This document shows positions 1-7,468 of a DNA stretch of 64,000 nt, piece after piece. The notes under the pieces were generated by a model. That model was not told the origin of the DNA. It did no database searches and was given only the letters and a program-made list of their open reading frames with translations. The stretch lies in the NCBI RefSeq assembly GCF_006636215.1, contig NZ_VIFM01000002.1:1-64000 (forward strand), read 5' to 3'. The translations under genes were made by a program, and so were the position numbers. Numbering within the stretch: the first letter of the stretch is position 1; each line of letters begins with the position of its first letter. The DNA is from Myxococcus llanfairpwllgwyngyllgogerychwyrndrobwllllantysiliogogogochensis (lineage in GTDB: Bacteria; Myxococcota; Myxococcia; Myxococcales; Myxococcaceae).

Positions 1-1426
1 GGGCGGGGGCCTTCTTCACGGGAGTGGGGTCCTGGAGTGACGGCGCCACGGGGGCGACGGTCGCGGGGGTGGGCTCCGCCATGGGCGAAATCGCGACTCC
101 GCCACTGTGCGGCGACTCACGCGCGCTGGCCAGTTTCTGACCAGTGGGGGAGGTCATTTCATGGATGACCTGTGGAGTTGTCTGTCTCCACCCGCCCATG
201 AAACGGCTCCCAAACACGCCCAGGGCCACCACTCCCACCAGCGTCAACAGCAGGCGTCGATAGGGATGGGGATGCAGCCGCCGCGCCTGGCCCTCCAACG
301 TGGCGTGTCTGGGCGAGGTCCATGGCGCGGGACTCGGTGGTGGCCGCAGGGTGCCCAGCACCGTGGCCCACAGTTGTTGCAACCGGGCCCGTGCCTTCGA
401 TGGAGGCTTGCGCAGATGTGAAGCCCACTCCGGACGGCGCACGCGGCGCAGCGCTTGCGACGGCTCGCCGTCCACCGCGACGAGCGGAGCCTCCGCCCAG
501 TCGAAGAGGGGCTCATCCCAGGCCTCGCCGGGTGTGCCTTCCAGGGTGGCGACCAGCGTCGATGCCAGCTCCGCGCCACTCTGGAAGCGGCGCGCGGGGT
601 CCTTGTCCAGCATCCGCTGGAGGAGGGTGTCGAGCATGGGCGGCGCGCGGGGATTCACCGTGGAGGGCGCGGGCGGCTCCTGCGAGGTGATGGCGGCGCA
701 CAGCACGTCCGCCGGCCAGTCGGGGAGGAAGGGGTAGTGCCCGGTGGCGGCGCGATACAGACAGACCCCCAACGCATAGAGGTCATCGGTGGCCACGGAG
801 GTGTAGCGGGCATCCGGATGACGCCAGTGGCGCTGGTGGAAGCGGATGGCCTCCGGGCTGCGCAGGTAGAGCGTCCCCGGGGGCAGGGGACCGGTGGTCA
901 GCGTGGGCGCACCCGTGTACACGCCCGCGCCCAGGTCGATGAGCACCGGGTCTCCCTCGGGGGTCCGCAAGAGGATGTGCTCCGGCTTGAGGTCCCGGTG
1001 CAGCACGTCCCCCGCGTGCAGCGTGTCCAGCGCCAGGGCCACGCGACGGAGCGTCTCCAGGAGCTGTCGGAAGGTGGGGTTGTGGTGGTCCGCCCAGACG
1101 TGGAGCGGAGGCCCGGGCACCCAGTCCATGACGAAGTAGAAGTGGCCGGTGACGATGTCCGGCCAGCGGCCACAGGCGTGGACCGCCACCACGTTCGGAT
1201 GCACCGCGCGGTCCAGCAAGAGGGTGAGCTCGCGCAGCGCACGGCCCTCGGACGCGTCGCGGGCCAGCTTGAGGGCGAAGTAGCGCCCCGGCGCGTCGGT
1301 GGGCTCCACGCGGTAGACGACGCCATAGCCCCCCAAGCCCAGCCGCTCGATGACGCGCCATCCGCCCGTGATGACGAGGCCCGGAGGAAGGGCGTCCGGA
1401 TTCATCGATGGGGTCCGCGTGCTCAT
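1..1426 (-). CDS. Membrane-anchored Ser/Thr protein kinase (C-terminus beyond window)
   Basis: Eukaryotic-like (Hanks-type) protein kinase that phosphorylates Ser/Thr on unknown targets, cytoplasmic catalytic domain, single membrane anchor. The reading frame is open to the window edge, so the gene is cut. From the ATG at 1426 the glycine loop is GLGGYGVV (about residues 30-37), the ATP-binding lysine is K53 in FALKL, the catalytic loop is HRDLKPEH (D145, K147) and the metal motif is DLG (D164), with SPE as the APE motif. The position after KPE that is normally Asn is His150, an unusual change. After the kinase domain comes an Arg-rich stretch and one hydrophobic segment (LLLTLVGVVALGVFG), then a Thr/Pro-rich tail outside the membrane. 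The AGGAG upstream of the ATG is about 13 nt away, so the start is moderately sure; a second in-frame ATG lies at codon 8. Divergent from the HTH-map unit. Confidence 0.9.
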   Translation of the reverse strand, partial: MSTRTPSMNPDALPPGLVITGGWRVIERLGLGGYGVVYRVEPTDAPGRYFALKLARDASEGRALRELTLLLDRAVHPNVVAVHACGRWPDIVTGHFYFVMDWVPGPPLHVWADHHNPTFRQLLETLRRVALALDTLHAGDVLHRDLKPEHILLRTPEGDPVLIDLGAGVYTGAPTLTTGPLPPGTLYLRSPEAIRFHQRHWRHPDARYTSVATDDLYALGVCLYRAATGHYPFLPDWPADVLCAAITSQEPPAPSTVNPRAPPMLDTLLQRMLDKDPARRFQSGAELASTLVATLEGTPGEAWDEPLFDWAEAPLVAVDGEPSQALRRVRRPEWASHLRKPPSKARARLQQLWATVLGTLRPPPSPAPWTSPRHATLEGQARRLHPHPYRRLLLTLVGVVALGVFGSRFMGGWRQTTPQVIHEMTSPTGQKLASARESPHSGGVAISPMAEPTPATVAPVAPSLQDPTPVKKAPA

Positions 1427-1748
1427 GGTCGTCAGAGGTCTCCTGGAAGCCGATGAACCTAGCAGGTCGAACCCTCCTCGTGTGACCCGCCATGGTGGGT
1501 CACCGGCGGACAACTCCCAGGGCAGGGCTCGACGTGCCCGCGCGACATGGGGCGGAAGCCGCCTGGAGCCCGGCACCAGGCGCTCGCCGACCCGCGGGCC
1601 CGCTCCCCTCCGGCCCTGGCGTCCCCGACCTCGGCCGGAGGGCCCCCAGGGGGCGTTGTTCTCCACTGGTCGCCCGGCCGCCCCTCACCCGGGGAGGCGG
1701 AAAGAAGCCGTGCGCCGAGCCGTGTCTAAGGGTATAGACAAGCCCTTC
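1427..1748. other. Divergent intergenic region, kinase / HTH gene
   Basis: 322 bases between the divergent kinase and the small HTH gene. Short frames here are Pro/Arg-rich shadows without plausible start sites. The only structured element I see is the inverted repeat at 1723-1740. Promoters for both genes must lie here but no convincing -35/-10 pair was recognised. Confidence 0.5.
1723..1740. promoter_or_regulatory. Perfect inverted repeat TGTCTA-N6-TAGACA upstream of HTH gene
   Basis: TGTCTA (1723-1728), spacer AGGGTA, TAGACA (1735-1740). It ends 8 bases before the first possible ATG (1749) of the small HTH protein and 17 before the second (1758). A perfect 6-bp dyad with half-sites about one helical turn apart is typical of an operator for a dimeric regulator; autoregulation by the adjacent HTH protein is the simplest inference. 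No binding data exist. Confidence 0.45.
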
Positions 1749-1976
1749 ATGTGTCCCATGGTGAAGACCGAAGACCTCATCGACGCACAGGGCGTGGCCG
1801 GGCTGCTGCAGCTGCGCCACTCCAACAGCGTCAGCACCTATCTGCGCCGCTACCCGGACATGCCCCGGCCCATCCTGGACCTGGGCACGGGACGTCCCCG
1901 GTTGTGGCTGCGTCCCCAGGTGATGCGCTGGCTGCGCGCCCGCAAGTCCGACACGGTCCACACCGGAGTTGAGTGA
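1749..1976 (+). CDS. Small HTH / excisionase-like DNA-binding protein
   Basis: 75-residue protein (72 if the second ATG at 1758 is used). The segment from IDAQGVAGLLQL through RPRLWLRPQVMRWLRAR reads as a MerR/excisionase-type winged helix: a helix-turn-helix around GVAGLLQLRHSNSVSTYLRR followed by a two-strand wing with RPRLWL. Such proteins bind DNA and act as small regulators or phage-type excision factors; here no integrase is present, so a regulator is more likely. Its TGA stop shares one base with the ATG of the methionine aminopeptidase gene (TGATG), so the two are translationally coupled. No strong ribosome site is visible ahead of either ATG. The inverted repeat at 1723-1740 sits immediately upstream and may be its own operator. 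Confidence 0.7.
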   Translation: MCPMVKTEDLIDAQGVAGLLQLRHSNSVSTYLRRYPDMPRPILDLGTGRPRLWLRPQVMRWLRARKSDTVHTGVE

Positions 1977-2974
1977 TGACCACCGCCAGTCCCCGTACCC
2001 CTCCCGCCGTGCTGCCCGGTCCCAATGACGTCTGCTGGTGCGGCAGCGGCACCAAGTACAAGAAGTGTCACCGTGGCGCCGACGCCGTCGAGGCCCGCAA
2101 GAAGGGCCCCGAGGTGGCGCGCAATGGCATCCGGCCGGGCATCATCAGCCCCCGCCGCGATGTGCCCCTGAACATCCCTCGTCCGGACTACGCCGTGTCC
2201 GGGCGGCCGCTGCGTCGAGGCGGCGGGGACTCCGACATCAAGACGCCGGACGTCATCGCGCGCATGCGCCGCGCCTGCAAGGCCGCCGCGGAGGTGCTCC
2301 AGGAGGTGGCCAGCCACGTCCGCCCGGGCATCACCACCGACGAGCTGGATGCCATCACCCACGAGGCATACATCCGCCGGGGCGGCTACCCGAGCACGCT
2401 CAACTACCACGGCTTCCCCAAGTCGCTGTGCACCTCCGTCAACGAGGTCATCTGCCACGGCATCCCCGACAGCCGCGCGCTGGAGGATGGGGACATCGTC
2501 AACCTGGACATCACCATCTTCCTGGATGGGGTGCATGGGGACTGCTCGGCCACGTACTTCGTGGGCACTCCGCAGCCGGAGAGCGAGCGACTGGTGCGCG
2601 TCACGCGCGAGTGCCTGGAGCTGGGCATCGCCGCCGTGAAGCCCGGTCGCCCCATCAGCGACATCGGCCGCGCGATTGAGACGCACGCCACGAAGAACGG
2701 CGTGAGCGTGGTGCGCGCCTACTGTGGCCACGGCATCGGCGAGACGTTCCACACGGCCCTCCAGATTCCGCACTACTACGAGCCGGAGGCCGACACCGTC
2801 ATCCAGACGGGCATGATTTTCACCGTCGAGCCGATGATCAACCAGGGCGGCTGGGGCCACCGCACGTGGGACGACGGGTGGACCGCCGTCACCGCCGACG
2901 GCACCCGCAGCGCGCAGTTCGAGCACACGCTGCTCGTCACCGAGCAGGGCGCCGAAATCCTCACGGTGCCCTGA
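1976..2974 (+). CDS. map: Methionine aminopeptidase type I with N-terminal SEC-C zinc motif
   Basis: Removes the initiator methionine from new proteins in the cytoplasm. 332 residues. The N-terminus carries a SEC-C type zinc motif (C20-x-C22 ... C31-H32 in the stretch CWCGSGTKYKKCH), which in other MetAPs is linked to ribosome association. The pita-bread catalytic domain follows from about residue 85. The five metal ligands are visible: Asp in NLDIT (about 178), Asp in HGDCS (about 189), His in CGHGIG (about 252), Glu in TVEPM (about 285) and Glu in FEHT (about 316). The general-base His in NYHGFP is also present. ATG at 1976 overlaps the upstream stop; a GTG one codon earlier is possible but less likely. 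Followed by a strong hairpin at 2992-3018. Bacteria often carry several map paralogues, so this need not be the only one. Confidence 0.95.
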   Translation: MTTASPRTPPAVLPGPNDVCWCGSGTKYKKCHRGADAVEARKKGPEVARNGIRPGIISPRRDVPLNIPRPDYAVSGRPLRRGGGDSDIKTPDVIARMRRACKAAAEVLQEVASHVRPGITTDELDAITHEAYIRRGGYPSTLNYHGFPKSLCTSVNEVICHGIPDSRALEDGDIVNLDITIFLDGVHGDCSATYFVGTPQPESERLVRVTRECLELGIAAVKPGRPISDIGRAIETHATKNGVSVVRAYCGHGIGETFHTALQIPHYYEPEADTVIQTGMIFTVEPMINQGGWGHRTWDDGWTAVTADGTRSAQFEHTLLVTEQGAEILTVP

Positions 2975-3279
2975 GCCGTCCTCCGCCGCACGAGGCCCCC
3001 TGCACACCAGGGGGCCTCCTCGGGCACCTACGGTGTTCCCGCGTCGCCCCGCGGTCCGAGCCCGCCGTGTGAAGGCAGACAGTCTCCGGCTCGCGGACTT
3101 CCCGACACGAGGGCTTCATCCCTGTCGCGGAGTCGACGCCCCCGTCAAATGGCCTCCCAGCCTCGTCCGGACGGTGCGGTATCACCTGCGCCTGGCCGGG
3201 GCTCGACGTGTCTGGCTTTCGCGACGCGGAGCGCTCCGACGAGGGACTGTCCACGCGGTTGTGTCGCCGGAGGCGCGCC
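2975..3279 (+). other. Intergenic region downstream of map
   Basis: 305 bases without a supported gene. It holds the map terminator at its left end. Overlapping short frames (for example a frame opening at 3208 that runs into the next gene) look like upstream extension rather than coding sequence. Confidence 0.5.
2992..3018 (+). terminator. Hairpin terminator after map
   Basis: Perfect 11-bp stem GAGGCCCCCTG / CAGGGGGCCTC with a 5-base loop (CACAC), 18 bases after the map stop codon. There is no T-tract, as is common in high-GC myxobacterial DNA, so termination is inferred from the stem strength and position. Confidence 0.65.
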
Positions 3280-3666
3280 ATGGCACTCGATATCGCTGTC
3301 GACCCCCAGTCGCTCAAGAGCGTCCAGGATGTCATCCAGACGCTGGAGGGGACCTTCCAGGTGGACTTCATCCCGGGCGTCCTGAAGAAGCTGGAGGAGA
3401 AGCTGCTCGTGGAGCGCGCGGCGTTCCGGGTGAATGAGTCGGCGCAGCGGTACGAGCTGGACCTCTACTTCGGACTGAAGGCCCCCGAGGTGGAGGACTC
3501 GCGGGAGCCTTTCTTGAAGGTGGGGATGAGCATCACCATCCAGCCGGAGGTCGTCTCCCGGGGGCGCAGGCCCGCGCGGTATGACGGCACGCTGGAGGTC
3601 CCGCTCTCCGGCGAGGCCGTCACCCACGTGCCGTTCGCGCTCTATCTGAAGAGGAGCCTCCGATAG
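3280..3666 (+). CDS. Hypothetical protein, 128 residues
   Basis: I do not recognise a family. The ATG at 3280 follows GGAGG at about 3268-3272, a good ribosome site; the same frame is open from 3208 but that stretch is Arg-rich and lacks a ribosome site. The protein begins with an amphipathic helical region (SLKSVQDVIQTLEGTF, then GVLKKLEEKLLVERAAF) and continues with alternating hydrophobic/charged strands (YELDLYFGLK, VGMSITIQPEVV, TLEVPL, VPFALYLKR), suggesting a compact helix-plus-beta cytoplasmic domain. No signal peptide, no cysteines. It stands alone between map and the small exported-protein unit. Confidence 0.75.
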   Translation: MALDIAVDPQSLKSVQDVIQTLEGTFQVDFIPGVLKKLEEKLLVERAAFRVNESAQRYELDLYFGLKAPEVEDSREPFLKVGMSITIQPEVVSRGRRPARYDGTLEVPLSGEAVTHVPFALYLKRSLR

Positions 3667-3726
3667 CGCTCCCGCTGTTTGAATAGCAACAGCAATCAGC
3701 CTGCCAGGGTGATTGTGAGTTTGATG

Positions 3727-3749
3727 CCACGCGGCAACAGTGCGCGTGG
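3727..3749. promoter_or_regulatory. Inverted repeat CCACGCG-N9-CGCGTGG
   Basis: Perfect 7-bp inverted repeat with a 9-base spacer, 61 bases after the stop at 3666 and 73 before the ATG at 3822. It could be a weak terminator of the upstream gene or an operator for the next one; the sequence alone does not decide. Confidence 0.35.
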
Positions 3750-3821
3750 GCCCATCGTGGTGTGACTTCGCGTCATTCAGAGGGCCCATGAATCCCTTCA
3801 GTCCTGAAAGGAATCGTTCCC

Positions 3822-4055
3822 ATGAAGAACTGGGTGACGTTGTGCCTTGTCTGCATCGCTTCCGGAGCATTCGCCGCGGACAAGACTCCGCCGGCCAAGA
3901 CGCCTCCTCCCTCCACCACGAAGCCGGCGCCGGAGTCCAAGGCCGCCGAGCCCAGGACGCTCACCATCGAGGAGGACAAGGCCGCGAAGCAGGAGCCGAA
4001 GAACAAGAAGGTGGACACCAAGGCCACCGAGACCGCCAGCAAGCCGCTGCTGTAG
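3822..4055 (+). CDS. Small exported Lys/Pro/Glu-rich protein
   Basis: 77 residues. Clear Sec signal peptide (MKNWVTLCLVCIASGAFA, cleavage expected after AFA). The mature part of about 59 residues is low-complexity: Thr-Pro-Pro/Lys repeats, then Glu/Lys-rich (EEDKAAKQEPKNKK) and probably disordered. AAGGAA ribosome site ahead of the ATG. It is 33 bases from the next gene, another small exported protein, and both precede the Lgt-like gene, so the three probably form one transcript. Function unknown; periplasmic or surface linker-like proteins have this composition. Confidence 0.75.
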   Translation: MKNWVTLCLVCIASGAFAADKTPPAKTPPPSTTKPAPESKAAEPRTLTIEEDKAAKQEPKNKKVDTKATETASKPLL

Positions 4056-4088
4056 CCCTGACTCGAAACCCAACGGAGGGCAAATCAT

Positions 4089-4466
4089 ATGAAGAAGATG
4101 ATGGCGGGATTGTGTCTTGTCTGGCTGTGTCTGTCCCAGGGAACGGCGCAGGGTGCCGAGGACTGCATCAAGACGATGAATCAGGGCTCCGCCACGGTGA
4201 AGCTCGGCTTGTATGAGCAGAGCTGTATGTCGATGTCCTGGACCGGGGGGGTGATTACGTCGGACGTCACCTACAATTGCTGTGGCCCCAGCGCGACCAT
4301 CCGTGTCAACGGGACGGACTGGAATCGGCTGCTCGCCGATGGCAAGTTGGATGGCTTCCGCTACCAGCGGGCCGATATCGGCAGCAATGGTGCGTACACG
4401 CTCTACTTCCGGAAGGTCGTCGGGACGGAACTCACGAACATCCCTCCTGAAGACTTCTTCAAGTAG
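4089..4466 (+). CDS. Small exported protein with four mature cysteines
   Basis: 125 residues with a Sec signal peptide ending near AQGAE. The mature protein has four cysteines (EDC, QSC and the pair NCC), enough for two disulphides, and short hydrophobic strands such as AYTLYFRKVVG; this suggests a small, stable extracytoplasmic fold. GGAGG at about 4074-4078 sits at ideal distance from the ATG. No family recognised. Second gene of the putative unit with the 77-residue exported protein (33-base gap) and the Lgt-like protein (61-base gap). Confidence 0.8.
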   Translation: MKKMMAGLCLVWLCLSQGTAQGAEDCIKTMNQGSATVKLGLYEQSCMSMSWTGGVITSDVTYNCCGPSATIRVNGTDWNRLLADGKLDGFRYQRADIGSNGAYTLYFRKVVGTELTNIPPEDFFK

Positions 4467-4527
4467 CGGACGTGTGCCCACGGGTGGGGTGGCTCGCCCG
4501 CCCGTGGGACTTGCCGAGCGAGGCGCC

Positions 4528-5490
4528 GTGGACACCCCCTTCCTGCACGGAATCAATCCCTTCCTGTTCCGCTTCTCGGAGACGCTCTCCCTTCGCTGGA
4601 CGGGGGCGGCGTACCTCGTGGGCTTCCTGCTCGCGTTCGTGGTGCTCCGGCGTCAGGCGGCGCGAGGTGAAGGCCCTGTCGCGAAGCAGGAGGTGTCGGG
4701 CTTCGTGCTCTACGCCGGCCTCTTCGGGGTCATTCTGGGCGGACGGCTGGGGTACGTGCTGCTGCATCAGTGGGATGACTTCTCCCGCGACGGCTCGGTC
4801 TTCTTCCAGTTCCGACAGGGGGGCGCGTCGGTGCTGGGGGCGGTGCTGGGAGTTCTCGCCTTCTCGGTGTACTTCGCTCGCCAGCAGCGACGCCCGTGGC
4901 TCCAGGTGGCGGATGCGCTGGTGGTGCTCGCGCCGCTGGGGTTCTTGCTCGCGTACCTCGCGGTGTTCATGGATGGCGCGCCGCTGGGGCAGGTGACCTC
5001 CGTGCCCTGGGCCGTGCGCTTTCCCGCCGAGGTGGGGATGCCGGGCTTCCAGCCCGTGGTGACGCCGTCGTTCGACGTGTCCACCCTGGCCTATGCGCCG
5101 GGGCATGAGGTGGCGGCGCTGACGCGCGCGGATGCGGCCTTCCTCGCGGAGCTGCACCGCATCCTCCCCGCGCGGCACCCCGTGTTGCTCTATCAGGCCG
5201 CGTTGGAGGGACTGCTCCTGGGCGGTGTCCTCCTGGCGGTGCGTGCGCTGTGGCGCTCGCGGCCCGTGGGGCTGCTGAGCGGGCTGTTCTTCACGCTGCA
5301 GGGGGGCCTGGCCCTGGTCAGCCTCCTGTTCCGCGAGGCCCAGCCGAACCTGTCCTTCGCCGCCCAGCTCGAGCAGGGGGTGCTCCCACCCGTGCTGATG
5401 CTGGGGGTGGGGGCGGCCTTCCTCCTGAGTGTGCTGGGCCAGCGTCCGGACGCGGTGGGTGTGCCCGCGCCCGTGAAGCTGGAGGGGTGA
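4528..5490 (+). CDS. Lgt-like membrane protein lacking catalytic residues
   Basis: 320 residues, about seven hydrophobic segments, clearly related to prolipoprotein diacylglyceryl transferase: RWTGAAYLVGF, ILGGRLGYVLLH, RHPVLLYQAALEG and SGLFFTLQG match Lgt landmarks. Lgt moves a diacylglyceryl group from phosphatidylglycerol onto the lipobox cysteine. By alignment from memory with E. coli Lgt the essential residues are gone: H103 is Leu, R143 is Tyr, N146 is Val, R239 is Ala, Y235 is Gln and Y26 is Thr, while G154 and the fold-forming glycines remain. It is therefore probably not a transferase; a lipid-binding or assembly role is speculation. GTG start at 4528, with only a weak upstream purine run; the longer frame from 4282 overlaps the previous gene. 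The stop lies 3 bases from the stop of the convergent DUF2917 gene. Confidence 0.85.
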   Translation: MDTPFLHGINPFLFRFSETLSLRWTGAAYLVGFLLAFVVLRRQAARGEGPVAKQEVSGFVLYAGLFGVILGGRLGYVLLHQWDDFSRDGSVFFQFRQGGASVLGAVLGVLAFSVYFARQQRRPWLQVADALVVLAPLGFLLAYLAVFMDGAPLGQVTSVPWAVRFPAEVGMPGFQPVVTPSFDVSTLAYAPGHEVAALTRADAAFLAELHRILPARHPVLLYQAALEGLLLGGVLLAVRALWRSRPVGLLSGLFFTLQGGLALVSLLFREAQPNLSFAAQLEQGVLPPVLMLGVGAAFLLSVLGQRPDAVGVPAPVKLEG

Positions 5491-5493
5491 GGC

Positions 5494-5826
5494 TCACGAG
5501 GGACAGGGAGGCGGGTGCGCGCCCTTCGTCAGGCGGAAGCGCGCCGGCCTCAGGGCCTGCACCACGATGTGGCCTGCCTGCTCCAGGCGCAGCGTGGCGC
5601 CGGGCTCCAGCACATGGTCCGTCGGGTCCGCGTCGAGCGTGAGCCAGAGCCGACCCTCGGTGCAGGTGAGCGTCAGGCCCTCGGTTCCTCGCACGCGCCG
5701 ACTCCACAGTGCGCCCTGGAACAGTCCGAAGCAGCCTGACTCCGCTTCCGGGTGTGCTTCCGGCTTCAAGTGACTCCACAGCGTGCTCCACCAACTCCGC
5801 CGCGTCAGAGCGAACATCGACTCCAT
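5494..5826 (-). CDS. DUF2917 domain protein
   Basis: 110 residues. The centre (TLTCTEGRLWLTLDADPTDHVLEPG through GHIVVQALRPA) matches the DUF2917 pattern: a small beta-rich, cupin-like unit with WLT and LEPG. Function of the family is unknown; it is often found next to MocR-type regulators, as here. AGGAGG ahead of the ATG at 5826 supports this start. It is divergent from the MocR gene, and the inverted repeat at 5903-5939 lies between them, so it is the obvious candidate target of that regulator. Convergent with the Lgt-like gene with a 3-base gap. Confidence 0.85.
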   Translation of the reverse strand: MESMFALTRRSWWSTLWSHLKPEAHPEAESGCFGLFQGALWSRRVRGTEGLTLTCTEGRLWLTLDADPTDHVLEPGATLRLEQAGHIVVQALRPARFRLTKGAHPPPCPS

Positions 5827-5902
5827 GGCTCCATGACCTCCTTGCGCGTCGCAACATGCGCCCTGTCGCGGGAACAGAACAGATGCAGCCGATTGTCATT
5901 GT

Positions 5903-5939
5903 GACCAGTACAGTCCCGGGGTGGGAAACTGTACCGGTC
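5903..5939. promoter_or_regulatory. Candidate MocR operator (inverted repeat)
   Basis: GACCAGTACAGT (5903-5914) and ACTGTACCGGTC (5928-5939) form an inverted repeat matching at 11 of 12 positions with a 13-base spacer. It lies midway between the divergent DUF2917 and MocR genes. A third related element, CCCGGTACCG, occurs near 5979-5988 closer to the regulator. Binding by the adjacent MocR protein is inferred from position and symmetry. Confidence 0.6.
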
Positions 5940-6024
5940 CGACATGCGGTCAGGTGTATCTGGGCAGCGGGCGTCGGGCCCGGTACCGATACGGGTCGCG
6001 GGACGGCATCTCGACGGAGGTGGC

Positions 6025-7461
6025 ATGGGCGCGCTGGCACACAAACCGAAGCTGTACGAGCAGGTGGCCGAGCGACTGGAGGAGGCCATCGCCGCGGGGA
6101 CGCTGCGAGCGGGGGACCGGCTTCCCTCGGTGCGACAGCTCAGCCTGCGTGAGCGGGTGAGTGTCTCCACGGTGCTCCAAGCGTATCTGCACCTGGAGTC
6201 GGTGGGGCTCATCGAGACGAGGCCGCAGTCGGGCCACTACGTGCGTCGCCGCGAGCGCCCGCGTCTCGCCGAGCCGCAGGTGTCCCGGCCCGCGACGAGC
6301 GCCACGCCCGTCACCATCAGCGGGCTGGTGTCCCGCGTGTACCAGGCGATGAGGGACCCTCGCATCGTGCAGCTCGGTGGGGCGTGGCCCGCGCCGGAGC
6401 TGTTGCCCACGCGCAGGCTGTACCGGGAGTTGAACGCGCTCACGCGCGAGGCGGGTGACGTGGGGGTGCTGTACGACGCGCCGCCGGGGTGCCCGGAACT
6501 TCGGCAGCAACTGGCGCGGCGCTCGCTCGACTGGGGTGGGGCGCTGGCACCCGAGGACTTCATCATCACCTGTGGCGCGGCGGAGGCGATTCACCTGTGC
6601 CTGCTCGCCGTGGCGCGCACGGGGGACACCATCGCGATTGAGTCTCCCGCGTACTACGGCACGCTGCAGGCCATCGAGTCGCTGGGGCTGAAGGCGCTGG
6701 AGATTCCGTGCTCGCCGCGACATGGGATGGAGCTGGATGCGTTGGAGGCGGCGTTGGAGCGGCGGCGCGTGGCGGCGGTCCTGGTGGTGCCGAGCTTCAG
6801 CAATCCGGTGGGCAGTTGCATGCCGGAGGCGCGGCGGCGTCGGTTGGTGGCGATGCTGGAGGCGCGGGGCGTTCCGCTCATCGAGGATGACTTGTATGGA
6901 GACCTGCACTTCGATGCGGAGCGCCCGCGCACGTGCAAGTCCTTCGACACGTCGGGGAACGTGCTGCTGTGTGGCTCGTTCTCGAAGACGCTCGCGCCAG
7001 GGTTCCGCGTCGGGTACGTGGCGCCGGGACGGTTCCGCGAGCGGGTGGAGTTGCTGAAGTTCTCGCACACGATTGCCACGGCGTCGTTGCCTCCGCTCGC
7101 GATTGCGCGGTTCCTGGAAGAGGGCGGGTATGACCGGCACCTGCGCTCGCTGCGCCGCCATCTCATGTCCCAGGTGGAGAGCATGGCCGGGGGCGTGGCG
7201 GAGTATTTCCCGGAGGGGACGCGGGTGGCTCGGCCGTCGGGGGGCTCGTTGTTGTGGGTGGAGCTGCCGCCCAAGGTGGACTCATTGGCGTTGCATGAGC
7301 GCGCCATCGAGGCGGGCATCAGCATCGCGCCCGGGCCCATTTTCTCCGCGCGGCCGGACTCGTATCGGAACTTCATCCGACTGAGCTGTGGTCAGCCGTG
7401 GACGCCGCGAGTCGAAGCGGCGGTGTCCACGCTGGGGAGCCTGGCGCGCAGCCTCGCGTGA
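6025..7461 (+). CDS. MocR-family regulator (GntR HTH fused to class I aminotransferase fold)
   Basis: 478-residue transcription factor of the MocR/GabR/PdxR type. Residues about 5-75 are a GntR winged helix (YEQVAERLEEAIAAGTLRAGDRLPSVRQLS ... VSTVLQAYLHLESVGLIETRPQSG). The rest is a PLP-dependent aminotransferase-type domain: PGCPELRQQLARRS, TCGAAEAIHLCL, VVPSFSNPVG, EDDLYGDL and the Schiff-base lysine in CGSFSKTLAPGFRVGYV. Such proteins use PLP and an amino-acid or vitamin ligand as effector rather than catalysing transamination. ATG at 6025 is preceded by GGAGG (6016-6020); the frame is open upstream but without a ribosome site. Divergent from DUF2917, with an operator-like inverted repeat between. 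Confidence 0.93.
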   Translation: MGALAHKPKLYEQVAERLEEAIAAGTLRAGDRLPSVRQLSLRERVSVSTVLQAYLHLESVGLIETRPQSGHYVRRRERPRLAEPQVSRPATSATPVTISGLVSRVYQAMRDPRIVQLGGAWPAPELLPTRRLYRELNALTREAGDVGVLYDAPPGCPELRQQLARRSLDWGGALAPEDFIITCGAAEAIHLCLLAVARTGDTIAIESPAYYGTLQAIESLGLKALEIPCSPRHGMELDALEAALERRRVAAVLVVPSFSNPVGSCMPEARRRRLVAMLEARGVPLIEDDLYGDLHFDAERPRTCKSFDTSGNVLLCGSFSKTLAPGFRVGYVAPGRFRERVELLKFSHTIATASLPPLAIARFLEEGGYDRHLRSLRRHLMSQVESMAGGVAEYFPEGTRVARPSGGSLLWVELPPKVDSLALHERAIEAGISIAPGPIFSARPDSYRNFIRLSCGQPWTPRVEAAVSTLGSLARSLA

Positions 7462-7468
7462 CGGGGCT

